Source: Delia radicum (Eukaryota > Arthropoda > Insecta > Diptera > Anthomyiidae). From it: 64,000 nt of DNA. The position numbers and the translations under genes are program-made. Location: contig CM037855.1 in assembly GCA_021234595.1 (NCBI GenBank), forward strand, positions 63,974,151 through 64,038,150, given 5' to 3'. The notes beneath the pieces were generated by a model, which had not been told where the DNA came from, made no database searches, and saw only the letters and a program-made list of their open reading frames with translations. Positions 22,708 through 32,960 of the stretch are shown here, in pieces (position 1 is the first letter of the stretch; every line of letters starts with the position of its first letter).

Positions 22708-25700
22708 ATGACCCAGATCCTGCAGGTCAACCTCCATCGGAGTAAAACGGCTACTCTCGCTCTGATGGAAAAATTACGCAGAGGTAAGATTCATATCGTT
22801 TTAATACAGGAACCTTGGACCACTAAGGACAAGATTGCTGGATTGAACGATCCGAATATCCAAATATTTTATGTACACGCAGGTTTCGCCCGAGAACCTG
22901 TATTATGTGTCACAAAAATCTAAACTTTCGTTTCTCCCCAGAGTTATCAACGGTAGATGCGACCGTCCTCACGCACGGGAGCCAAAAGATGTTCCTGGTC
23001 TCGCTATATCTACCATCTGATGCGGCGACTCCACCACCAACGCCAGAACTCCAGGGAATTGTAAAGGCTGCAAGGCAAACAGGTAAGGAAATTCTAATAG
23101 GTTGTGATGCGAACTCTCACCACATAGCTTGGGGCAGCACAAACTGCAACAAGCGAGGGGAAGCATTACTCGAATTTCTAAACTCGAATAACCTCTTTAC
23201 CCTGAATATTGGTAACACGGCTACGTTTGTTAACAGATTAAGGGAAGAGGTATTGGATATAACGGTATGCAATGAAAATTTAGTGGATGATATCCAGGAA
23301 TGGCACGTCTCGAACGAACATTCCTTTTCAGATCATCGGTATATTCTCTTTATACTAGCACAGCCTCCACCGGAACCGATAACGTACAGGAACAAGGCTA
23401 AAACAAACTGCACCAAACTTAGGTATAAACTGCAAGACCGTCTTGGCACGCCCCACGAACACCTTGGGAGTGGGGCGGACATAGACAGGGAAGTGGTTAG
23501 AATAACGGGCGGCCTTATTGAAACGTTTAAGGAGTGTTGCCCACTCCGATCGCGAAGATCTCCTCGGGAAAAACCCTGGCTGACGGGGGATTTGATCAAT
23601 CTCGGGAGAGATGTCCGCAGACTTTTTAATAGGGCCCGCCGAAAGAAACGATCGGTGTACTGGGATGACTATCACAGTAGACTCAGAGAGTATAATAAAA
23701 GGATACGCACGGCGAAACGCAACTCTTGGAAACTTTTCTGTGAACAAGTGGACAGTGTGAGCGAGGTATCAAGGATAAAGAAATTCTTATCGAAAACCCA
23801 TACGCAGCCCGAGACCCTTGTAGACGCAAGCGGGAGGAAGGCGGACACTATGGAACAATCGTTAAGAATACTTATGGGAACACACTTTCTTGTGGATAGG
23901 GCGGGAACCAACGGGGACCAACTTGAACCAAGGGAGGCATACGTTGAACCTTCAGATGACCAACAACTTGCAACAAAATTGGGACAAACAGTGGAACCTA
24001 TTGGGTACCGACTACGAGCGGGAAGTATATCGGCCATAGTATGGTTATAACCATGGAGATGGTGAGAAGGTCGGTTAACAGTTTCGCCCCTTACAAGGCA
24101 GCGGGACCGGATGAGATCTTTCCAGCTCTACTACAGCAGAGCATGGATTGGATCGACAGAAGTCTGGTAAACATTTTTACTGCGTGCCTAAAATTCGCGT
24201 ACACTCCAAGGTTATGGCAGGAGGCAAAAGTTGTCTTCATACCTAAACCGGGAAAGGAGAGTTATGCGAACCCAAAGGCTTATCGGCCGATAAGCCTAAC
24301 TTCCTTTTTACTCAAGACTATGGAGAGGTTAGTAAATGACATGGTTAAGAGTCAAATTCCTAGGTTTAGACAACATGCCTACTTGAAGGGGCGTTCAGTA
24401 GAAACGGCTCTTCACGAGGTGGTTTGTCATGTGGAGAGATCTTTTGATCTGAACTGCATCACTCTGGCAATTTTTATTGATATAGAGGGGGCTTTTAATA
24501 ATGTCTTGACCAATGTGCTTATCCAGTCTCTAGAACAGTTTGACATTCACCGGGACATAGTAGCCTGGGTCGGTGGATAAATTGCGAGGCAAATGGCATA
24601 GTGATCAGAGACAGGGTTAACCGTGGGACTCCTCAGGGGGGGTTGGGTCCTATCTCCACTCTTATGGGTGACCACGATTAATAGTCTCTTGAGGATTCTA
24701 TCCAGTGAAGGTTTCCAACCTGTCTGCAACGCAGACGATGTGGCGATACTTTTAAGGGGGGAGAATCCTGGATATCTATGTAGGAGGGCATCTTATGCAC
24801 TCCAACTGGCGTACAACTGGGCTAGGCCCAGGGGCCTAAATGTCAATCCGGACAAAACCGAAATATGCCTTTTTACTAGGAAGAGGAAGATCATTGATTT
24901 TGATGAACCTATCTTCCTGGGAAAAACGGTTCACATCTCCGATAGGGTCAAGTATCTGGGAGTTGTTCTTGATAGGAAACTATCCAGGAGATACCATATT
25001 GAGGAAAGGGTGAAGAGGCTCCACATATCGTGGGCCGTCTGTAGAAGGGCAATAGGATCTAAATGGGGTCTGAATCCCAGGATGACACACTGGCTATACA
25101 TTAGCGTTGTCAGACCTATACTGACGTACGCATCTGTAGTATGGTGGATATCGATGAAATTTGGCTCGTATGTGGGACTATTGCAGAAGATACAGCACCT
25201 ATGCTCTATGGGCATTAGTGGCGCAATGAGAACCACATCTACTAGGGCTGTCGAGACTATTCTGGCAATTCGCCCAATTGAGGTACAGGTGAAGTACGAG
25301 GCCGCATTGACTATGATGCGGCTGAGGGCTACCGGGGAATGGGACAATAATGGCCATATTACCGGGCACCGTACTATTTTGGACCAATTGCCAGGGTATT
25401 GCGTCCCAGAATGGGACTGCGACAAGATTTCAGAGAGGTCTGTCACGACGCTCTGTGACACGTTAATCCCGGACAGGCAACCATGGTTAAATGGGACCTT
25501 CTTGAGGAACCAACCGGGGATCCACTTTTACACGGATGGATCAAAACTGGATGGGAAAACGGGTCTGGGCTTCTGTAACGCTGACTTCAATGTACGCAAA
25601 TGCTTCCGTCTTCCTGACCATAACACCGTACTACAGGCGCAGGTCACCGCGATTACGGAGTGCATTAAGCAGGTGAATATCATGGGCTTGACCGGTGATA

Positions 25701-26347
25701 TTGTGATTTTCACGGATAGCCAAGCGACTATCCGGGCTTTATCTACGGACTCTGTGGGATCAATGACGATACTCAGGTGTAAAGGGGAAATTAACGATTT
25801 CTCTTCACGGGGACGCATTGAGATTATATGGGTGCCGGGACACTGTGGTATAGCGGGGAACGAAGTGGCTAATGATTTGGCTAGGGGAGGATCTTCCCTG
25901 GAATTAGTCACTTTGGAGAACGATAAACCTTTTCGAGCTCTCAAGGCGGAGCTGGTGGACTGGGCTGACACCATGCATAGGACCATCTGGGAAAATGCGG
26001 GTGTTGGCAGGACTACAAATATTCTCTGGGGCAACCCAGACAAGGACAAGACAAGGGAAATTCTGAATCTCAGTAGGAAGGAACTGAGTCTTTTGATGGA
26101 AATCCTCTCGGGACAATCGACACTTAGAGCCAATCTCCACCGTATTGGTAGTGCGGACTCGGAAGTGTGCAGGGCCTGTGGGGAAGACGAGGAGACCTTG
26201 GAACACTATCTCTGTGAATGCCCGGCATTTGCCGGGATCCGGGTCGAAATACTATCCAGTGACCCAATATCCACATTGGGGGATCTTAGGGGCATAGGAT
26301 GGAAGAAGTTGAGGAGTTTCGTCAGTGCGACGGAGTTTTTGGGATAG
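22708..26347 (+). pseudogene. LOA-like ORF2: endonuclease, RT, RNase H
   Basis: Starts ILQVNLHRSKTATLAL with LIQEPWTT (endonuclease), then after a frameshift near 22915 GCDANSHHIAWGS and SDHRYILF. RT: AAGPDEIFPALLQ, YRPISLTSFLLKTMERLV, IFIDIEGAFNN, a broken GTPQGG box (frameshift in a G run near 24640), CNADDVAILLRG instead of YADD, LNVNPDKTEI. RNase H: HFYTDGSKLDGKTGLGF (25527-25575), FTDSQATIRAL, WVPGHCGIAGNEVAND. C-terminal CRACGEDEETLEHYLCEC zinc motif. Main breaks at 22915, 24050, 24580-24640. Long readable frame otherwise (24623-26347). Catalyses target-primed reverse transcription and RNA removal. Confidence 0.88.
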
Positions 26348-26490
26348 TAAGGTGACATAGGACATAGAACCGATTGTTTAGAGCGCACAACAAGCCGACA
26401 TTCTGGCTTAAGTGTAAGTCCTCAGGGACTTGAGTCGGTTTAGGGAAGTTTTTCCCTTCTCCGAATCCTCTTTTCGACCTAACCTAACCT
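26348..26490 (+). repeat. 3' UTR of the LOA-like element with hairpins and CCTAA-type tail
   Basis: Contains AAGCC-ACATT-type hairpin AAGCCGACATTCTGGCTT and a second AAGTCC-TCAG-GGACTT hairpin, then ends in CCTAACCTAACCT. Copy 2 has the same order with small compensating differences (AAGCCG/CGGCTT). Confidence 0.8.
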
Positions 26491-26502
26491 ATGATAATGT
26501 AA

Positions 26503-27034
26503 ACAAATATAATTTTATTTGAACATGTTTTAACAAAAAAGTATTTATTTTTGATGTGAATATTTGATTTAGTGCAAGCAATTTCGCATTGTACTCTGTA
26601 TGAAAATTTACAAATCCTACTAAATCAAAATGTGTAAGAATTAGTAAAACTAGTTTCATGTAGTTCCAAAACGACTTTTCCTACTGTATATACATTGTTG
26701 TCAAACTGATTTCGCTATTTAATTTTTTAAATGACGACGGGCGATTTATCAAGGGAATGGCTATTTACTTGGCGATTTTACATATAAAATATCCCTACCA
26801 CAAAACTGGAAATATATCAACAGAATATGTTTTTTCGCATAAATTATTCAAAAACATTTTACCAGAATATGAATTTAAATTGCTAATTTTCGCATATTGC
26901 TTACGAAATATATTTTTAAGTTGACATTTTAGAAGTTTTTTGGTAACGATTTTTTATGTATAAGTAATTTGGCGACTTTTGGAATTTTTTTCGGGGTATA
27001 AAATTAATTGAAGTGGAGCAACAAAAAAAATCCT
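26503..27034. other. AT-rich spacer
   Basis: Nothing recognisable. Confidence 0.35.
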
Positions 27035-27353
27035 AAGGTACCCATACACTTTGCAATATTATTGCAAATATTATTGCTAGTATTATTGTCATTTTTCCCT
27101 ACACAGTGCAATAACATGTATAATAATTTTGCACAAAATATGGCACCACTCTATTGTTCTGTTGTGGAAGGATATACAAATTTCGAAATGTGACGAACAC
27201 ACTATACAATTTTTTTCACATTTCTTGTTGTGCAATAAGAATCAAAACCTTTTTGATTTTATCCAATATATTATACAACCTTCCAATATAACATACTCAC
27301 TGGTAATATTTTGCGAAAGTTTCCCAAGAATATTGCGTAGGGTATGGGTCCTT
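27035..27353. mobile_element. ~320-bp MITE with 25-bp imperfect inverted repeats
   Basis: Left end AAGGTACCCATACACTTTGC, continuing AATATT; right end AATATTGCGTAGGGTATGGG, continuing TCCTT. Complement comparison gives about 21 of 25 matches with one gap. The interior is AT-rich and non-coding. Target duplication unclear. Confidence 0.6.
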
Positions 27354-28320
27354 TACACTTTTTTTTAGCAAATAAAAAATAAATTAAAAAAAAATAGTTT
27401 TTTAACAAACTATCTAATATTGCCAAACATTATTCTCCAAAATCTTTAATTCTCTAAATTTCATTCTTAAATTCGTCAAAACGAATTTTTTGAGTGGTAC
27501 AATTCGACCAAAAAATAGTTTATTTTGCGATTCTTTCAATGCAAAAATTGAGATAAAAAAATTGTTGGCGTTTTTCATTACACTGTTTGGCGAAAAACGG
27601 ATAAAAAATCTAACAACCGCGGTATATACTATGCTACAACCAGGGTTTGGCAATTCCCAGGCTTTTATAATTTAAAATGTTCTAAATTTTGTCTCCATGC
27701 ATAGATAACATATAAAAATCGCATATTTTCTGTTAAGAATAGCTGTAATATGAATCGGAATTTTTATTTTCATGCAAAATAAAGTTTATAAAGAAAAAAC
27801 AAATGGCATATTTGTGGATTTGTAAATCGGAATTTTTATTTTCATGCAAAATAAAGTTTATAAAATAAAGTTTATAATTTTCATGCAAAATAAAGTTCAT
27901 GCAAAATAAAGTTTATAATTGAGGAAAAAAGGTGAAAAATTTTGAAAAATGGGCATTTTTGCGATTTTTAAGGCGATTTTTTTCGGGTAGGATTGTTCCG
28001 CATTTTGCTTCTCCTATTCAATATCTACAACTTTGTTTCAGACACAAAAGAGATATTCCGTACGGTATACCTAGATATAACCGTGTTAAAATATAGAAAA
28101 AGTGCTAAAAATCCGCCTTGAGCCAAAAAATTCGTATGGCCATTAAATTACTACTGTAGCCAACTTGACAAAACTAATGGTGCAGAAGTTCTTATTTTTG
28201 GGGCAACTTTCACGTGCAATTCTCAGAATTGAGTCCCAAAATCATGTGTTGTATTCTGTAATATATGTATTTCAATATTCTAGTTAAGATTTTAAATATA
28301 ATTATAGTAGTTTTTGTTTT
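27354..28320. other. AT-rich stretch with short tandem repeats
   Basis: Between 27766 and 27920 the motif TTTTCATGCAAAATAAAGTT occurs three to four times, in full or part. No gene seen. Frames at 27414-27675 overlap on both strands and show no family motif. Confidence 0.45.
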
Positions 28321-28976
28321 ATGAAAATGAAAATTATTCAAGTTCGAAGCCATACTCTATATTTCTTCATTAGGATATTGTCCTAAAAAATCTATAGAGT
28401 TTTTTGTTTTCAAGTTTATTATTTGACCCTTTCAGGAATGTGTTGATGGTTGGTTGGTTTAAGTGGCAGCTCACGCTACTCGTGAGCATCAAGTAGAGTC
28501 AAAAAGCGACTCCGTTTTGAAGAGACCACACTACCCGTAAGGAACTGGTATCCGGAGTACTAGACCCACCCCGTTCGGTTAAGATAACGTATGAGATCAC
28601 CGAATCCCACACGTGATATTACCGAGAGGTCGTCCAGTATATGGTCACCCAAGATCCGGAGTCGAATATTCTGCAGCTCCGGACAATCGCCCGGTATGCC
28701 GCAGCTGCGACAATGCGAACCGCGTACAATCCCAAGTCTAATGCCATGCCTACCAATCAGCCAGTGACCGGTCAGAACAGCCGTGTTGATAGATCTATTT
28801 CGGGAATTTTCTAGGTTCCCATCATCAGAACACGTTTTGAAAGCGGTAACAATCCCATGCCAAACATCAAACATTCATATGAACTAGTTTACTCACTACA
28901 TGAGAACTAATATACATATGAGTTTGAAGTTAAAGATTATAACCATTGATCAAAAAATAAATTGAAAACTTGTTTG
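28321..28976 (+). repeat. Dispersed repeat family R, copy 2, interrupted
   Basis: Blocks TTCAAGTTCGAAGCCATAC, TAGGATATTGTCCTAA, CAGGAATGTGTTGAT, GATCTATTTCGGGAATTTTC and AACATTCATATGAACTAGTT match 1484-1920 in order. The copy lacks the 177-bp duplication of copy 1 and is interrupted by a retrotransposon fragment at 28448-28782. Confidence 0.65.
28448..28782 (-). mobile_element. 5'-truncated non-LTR retrotransposon end (LOA/R1-like)
   Basis: Flanked by GTGTTGAT at 28440-28447 and 28783-28790, an 8-bp duplication. On the minus strand the frame reads VLTGHWLIGRHGIRLGIV, CRSCGIPGDCPELQNIRL and ILGDHILDDLSV, ending GWV stop near 28560: the C-terminal region of an LOA- or R1-type RT. The 3' UTR contains the hairpin GCTCACG/CGTGAGC (28469-28487) and a tail of AACC repeats. 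Distinct from the LOA-like element at 22385. Confidence 0.7.
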
Positions 28977-29440
28977 ATGCGTATTTTTATTTTTTTTTCT
29001 GGGATAATTTTATTTTTTTATATTGACAGAAAACTTTTTTAATTTCCTGCTTTTTAAAAAAATTTGTTATAAGCATCTTAATTTTTAAATATTAAAACAA
29101 AAATTTTTCAATCACATTATAATAATTGTTCCCTGAAGAAGTCTACCAATGTGGAGACGAAATCTTGGAAATAAATAATTATAATTTATAAATAAAGGAT
29201 CTTAAGCTCGTTTAAAAGAAGAAGAATTAGAAAAAATATACACATCGCCCAGGCTTTACTTAAACTAACGTATGTATTTCCAATTCACTTTGATTTATAT
29301 TTTGTTCTTGTGTGTCTACCTTCCATTTTTAACTTTTTCGTCAATAACTACAATTTTCTTTAATCATTATTTAAATAAAAACCCTTTGAAATTTCTAAAA
29401 AAAAAAACAACAACGTTACAACACAAAGACTAGTTTAGCT
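28977..29440. other. AT-rich spacer with a ribozyme-like core
   Basis: Mostly T- and A-rich. CTGAAGA at 29133-29139 and CGAAAT at 29158-29163 bracket a possible stem, as in hammerhead-type motifs of Penelope-like termini; this is weak. Confidence 0.35.
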
Positions 29441-30310
29441 GCTTAATTTTAAAATGTCGCATTTCAAGGAGCGCCGATTGAATATGAAAATTTGAGTCAA
29501 ATTGGATCACGTTAACAGATGATGCATATCGATCAAAGTTTGAGACTTAAATTTATTTCAAAAACATTTTAAAAATATTCTTTTTGTGCTGAACACGAGT
29601 CGCTTTAATGGATCGTAATATATATCGTAAAAAAATTCTGAAAACTATGTTACCAGATCCGTGCGTAGCAAACCAAATTAAAATAAAAAGATTGCACTGT
29701 ATGTAATGTATCAACTTTTGAAATGGTACACTCGACATACGTAAACTTAAGTTTGGGTTGTAGTGGTATCTCTGTAGTAGTATCAACGTCAATTGTCAAA
29801 ATACACTGAAAAAATTGTTGTCAAAAAAATTTTAATTAAACGTTTGTTCGATTTGAAAGTCACTTTCAATTAAATGTTTAATAATATGTATTAACTGTTT
29901 AATTGAAAATGAATTTGGTAAACAATATTTCCAGTTTTTATAACGTATAATAATATAGAAGCAAGTGCAAAAATTTTACAAAATCGCCAAAATAAAAAAA
30001 AAAAAACGATTAAAGTAAACAATTCTTTTTGGCTATTTTTTTTCACTTTTGGTGACTTTTCATTTAAATTTTGTAATTTTGGCGATTTTTTTTTAATTTA
30101 AGCAAATTTTCCCGAATTTTTGGCGAGTTTTTTTTTAATTGTTAATTAATGTTTTAATAGTATCTACTAAAAATTAGCTTGAAATAAAAAACAATATTCA
30201 ATTAAATTTCGAAAAGATATGAATAAAGCTATAATTGGTATAATATAAATTAAACTGTATCAACAAATATTTTAATTGAAACTCAATTGTAGTTTTTTCT
30301 GTGAATAGAT
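29441..30310 (-). repeat. Dispersed repeat X, copy 2
   Basis: Inverted relative to copy 1 and uninterrupted. It carries the GCACTGTATG block next to the GTATCAACTTTTGAAATGG block, where copy 1 has the 1.86-kb insertion, and GATCACGTTAAC where copy 1 has the piggyBac. The distal part (29800-30305) is a MITE-like segment with TACACTGAAAAAATTG at one end and TTTTTTCTGTGAATA at the other. Confidence 0.65.
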
Positions 30311-30508
30311 ATTTAGTTTTTAATTTGCATTGTCTCAAACAATTTTCTGATTATATTTTAAGGCGAAGAGATCGAAAAACATCTTATGAAATTACTTTAT
30401 TCATTGCTTTTTTTTTTGTCGAAAATCAACTCTAACAATGAGAGCCGCCCATTTTCAGACGATGTTTTCTAATGAAATTTGAAGACTCGAACCATATAAT
30501 ACTGAACT
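30311..30508. other. Spacer
   Basis: Nothing recognisable. Confidence 0.3.
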
Positions 30509-31740
30509 AGGTTAGGTTAGGTCGAAAAGATAATTCGGGGAAGGGAAAACGCTTCCCTAATCCGACTCAAGTCGCTGAGGACTTACACTTAAGCCGGAAT
30601 GTCGGCTTGTTGTGCGCTCTAAACAGTCAGTCCTATGTCACATTCCTACCCCAGGAACTCCGTCGCACTGACGAAATTCCTCAACCTCTTCCATCCTATG
30701 CCCCTAAGATCCCCCAATGTGGATATTGGGTCACTGGATAGTATTTCGACCCGGATCCCGGCAAATGCCGGACATTCAAAGAGATAGTGCTCCAGGGTCT
30801 CCTCGTCCTCCCCACAGGCCCTTCACACTCCCGAGTAAGCTCTACCAATACGGTGGAGATGGGTCCTCAGTGTCGAGTGTCCCGTGAGGATTTCCATCAG
30901 TTACTTCTACTAAGATTCAGAATTTTCCTCGTCCTCTCCCTGTCCGGGTTTCCCCAGAGTATCTCCGTGGTCCTGCCAACACCCGCATTCTCCCAGATGG
31001 TCCTATGCATGGTGCCAGCCCAATCAACCAGCTTCGCCTTTAGAGCTCGAAAAGGTCTAGTGTTCCCCAAAGTGACTAACTCCAGGGAAGATCCTCCCCT
31101 AGCCAATTCATTAGCCAATTTGTTCCCCGCTGTGCCACAGTGTCCCGGCATCCATATAATCTCAATGCGTCCCCGAGCAGAGAAATCGTTAATTTCCCCT
31201 TTACACCTGAGTATGTTCATTGATCCCACAGAGTCCGTAGATAGAACCCGGATAGCCGCTTGGCTATCCGTAAAAATCACAATATCACCGGTCAATCCCA
31301 TGATATTCACCTGCTTAATGCATTCCGTAATCGCGGTGACCTCCGCCTGTAGTACGGTATTATGGTCAGGAAGACAGAAGCATTTGCGTACATTGAAGTC
31401 AGCGTCACAGAAGCCCAGACCCGTTTTCCCATCCAGCTTTGATCCATCCTTGTAAAAGTGGATCCCCGGATGGTTCCCCAAGAAGGTCCCATTTAACCAT
31501 GTTTCCCTGTCGGGGATTATCGTGTCACAGAGCGTCGTGACCGATCTCTCTGAAATCCTGTCGCAGTCCCATGCTGGGACGCAATACCCTGGCAACTGGT
31601 CCAAAATCGTACGTTGACCGGTAATATGGACATTACTGTCCCATTCCCCGGTAGCCCTTAGCCGCATCATAGTCAATGCGGCCTCGTACTTCACCTGTAT
31701 CTCAATTTGGCGAATTGCTAGAATGGTCTCGACAGCCCTA
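30509..31740 (-). mobile_element. LOA-like retrotransposon, copy 2 (5' truncated, 1.2 kb)
   Basis: Begins at the AGGTTAGGTTAGG tail (minus-strand CCTAA repeats) and matches copy 1 closely through the 3' UTR, RNase H region and to the codons AVETILAIR, where it stops abruptly at 31740. No target duplication visible: the 5' side abuts a 37-bp piece also found at 201-236. Confidence 0.88.
30646..31740 (-). pseudogene. LOA-like ORF2 C-terminus: RNase H and zinc motif
   Basis: The frame from 31740 contains HFYKDGSKLDGKTGLGFC, HNTVLQAEVTAITECI, FTDSQAAIRVLS and WMPGHCGTAGNKLAN, RNase H sites in order. It ends in a frameshift near 30897, after which the zinc motif region ACGEDEETLEHYLFEC and the terminal ATEFLG stop (30646) can still be read in another frame. 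Part of the unspliced frame upstream of 31740 belongs to the neighbouring repeat. Retains Glu in LQAEV where copy 1 has Gln. Confidence 0.82.
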
Positions 31741-31778
31741 CAATCAAAAAAATAAGTTAGTAGAAAAGTTAGTAAAAC

Positions 31779-32686
31779 GGCGGTATGAAACAACACCCCA
31801 ATGAAATAAGTCCCCAAACCAAAAATGAAATAACGCCCCATTTTTTGGGGCTTTATTTCTTTATGAAACAATACCCCAAAAAAAAATTAAATAAACTCCC
31901 CAACCAAATGAAACGACACCCCAAAACAAAATGAAGTAACGCCCCAATTTTTTGGGCTTTATTTCGTAATGCAATAAAGCCCCATTTTGAAAATGATATA
32001 AGGCCCCAATAAAAAAAAAAACAAAATTATATATTACTTTGAAATATTTCCTAATTAATACAAAGTAAAAAGGCTGAAAAAAAAATTGCGCGATTTTTTT
32101 TTTCAGCCTTTTTAAAATAAAAATATTAATAATATTTAGTATATCAATACAGTTTTTTTTAATATTTTTTAGTAGTATATCACAAAATAAAACTAAATTT
32201 ATAAATCGTATAATCGCACGCAGAAAAAACTTTATTTCGCGAAGCCGCCTGCCGCGTTCTACGGAGGAAAAAACCCCTAAGAGCGGCCGAAGGCCCCCAC
32301 ACAGAAAAACTTGTTTTTACAAATTACTTGATGTCTTAAAAATATAAGATTTCAACGGATTCGACATCTGATTTGAAAAACATGTTCTTCTGGGTGGCGG
32401 CCTTCGGCCGGTCTTAGGGGTTTTCTCCGTAGAACGCGGCAGGCGGCTTCGCGAAATAAAGTTTTTTTAAGAAAATGAAATAACACCCCAAAAATAATTT
32501 TTGGGGACTTATTTAATTTCTCATATTGTTGTCTAATTTCATTATGAAATAAAGTCCCAAAAAAAAAATGAAATAAAGTCCCAAAAAATTAAATAACACC
32601 CCAATTTTTTTTTATCGAAATTTTTGGGGCCTTACTTCATTTTCGGTTTGGGGCCTTATTTCATTGGGGTCTTGTTTCATACCGCC
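31779..32686. mobile_element. 908-bp foldback element made of CCCC-containing units
   Basis: Ends GGCGGTATGAAACAACACCC and GGGTCTTGTTTCATACCGCC are inverted repeats; the inverted similarity continues for at least 60 bases (AATGAAATAAG, CCCCAAACC). Both arms consist of iterated units like GAAATAACGCCCCAAAA. More than ten CCCC or GGGG runs lie in the first ~230 bases. No coding capacity. A GC-rich hairpin occupies the centre (32224-32467). No clear target duplication. Confidence 0.7.
32224..32467. repeat. GC-rich hairpin with ~72-bp near-perfect arms
   Basis: Left arm from CTTTATTTCGCGAAGCCGCC through GAACGCGG-type sequence to GGCCGAAGGCC (32230-32297). Right arm is its complement, GGCCTTCGGCC through GGCGGCTTCGCGAAATAAAG (32396-32461). 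The spacer of ~95 bases is AT-rich. Arms are strikingly GC-rich against the surroundings; likely a nested MITE or the centre of the foldback element. Confidence 0.8.
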
Positions 32687-32810
32687 TATTATGACAATTC
32701 ACACCGATATTTTTAAACCCATTATGTCCGAGTTCTAATGACTGGCTAGTTTATGATCAAACTTTGGGGCAATGTATCTATTTACATAAATTTTTTTTAG
32801 ATCTTGTCAG
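32687..32810. other. Spacer
   Basis: Nothing recognisable. Confidence 0.3.
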
Positions 32811-32960
32811 ATTATTTCGGTAACGGTATTTCAATTATTTCGGTAACGGTATTTTTGTTATTTCGGTAACTGTATTTGAGCGCTATTGGAATATCGGTAA
32901 CGGTATTTTACGGATAACAGTATTTCAATTATATCGGTAACGGTATTTTAGGGATAACGA
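32811..32960 (+). repeat. Degenerate tandem repeat of TATTTCGGTAACGG
   Basis: The unit ATTTCGGTAACGGTATTT recurs about six times with spacing of roughly 26-30 bases and drift (CGGATAACAGTATTT, GGGATAACG). Non-coding. Confidence 0.75.

Larger units (their letters stand above)
22385..26490 (+). mobile_element. LOA-like non-LTR retrotransposon, copy 1 (4,106 bp)
   Basis: Flanked by a perfect 12-bp duplication, ATGATAATGTAA, at 22373-22384 and 26491-26502. Holds the C-terminal part of ORF1, ORF2 (endonuclease, RT, RNase H, zinc knuckle) and a 3' UTR ending CCTAACCTAACCT. Base composition is far more GC-rich than the surroundings, indicating a comparatively recent arrival. 5' truncated within ORF1. 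A truncated sister copy lies at 30509-31740 on the other strand. Confidence 0.9.

Noticed and set aside
23333..26206. Many minus-strand frames opposite the LOA-like ORF2
   Set aside because: Shadows of the GC-rich plus-strand coding frame; no family signature.
30787..31455. A 222-codon plus-strand frame
   Set aside because: It is the reverse complement shadow of LOA copy 2 RNase H region, which has clear motifs on the minus strand.
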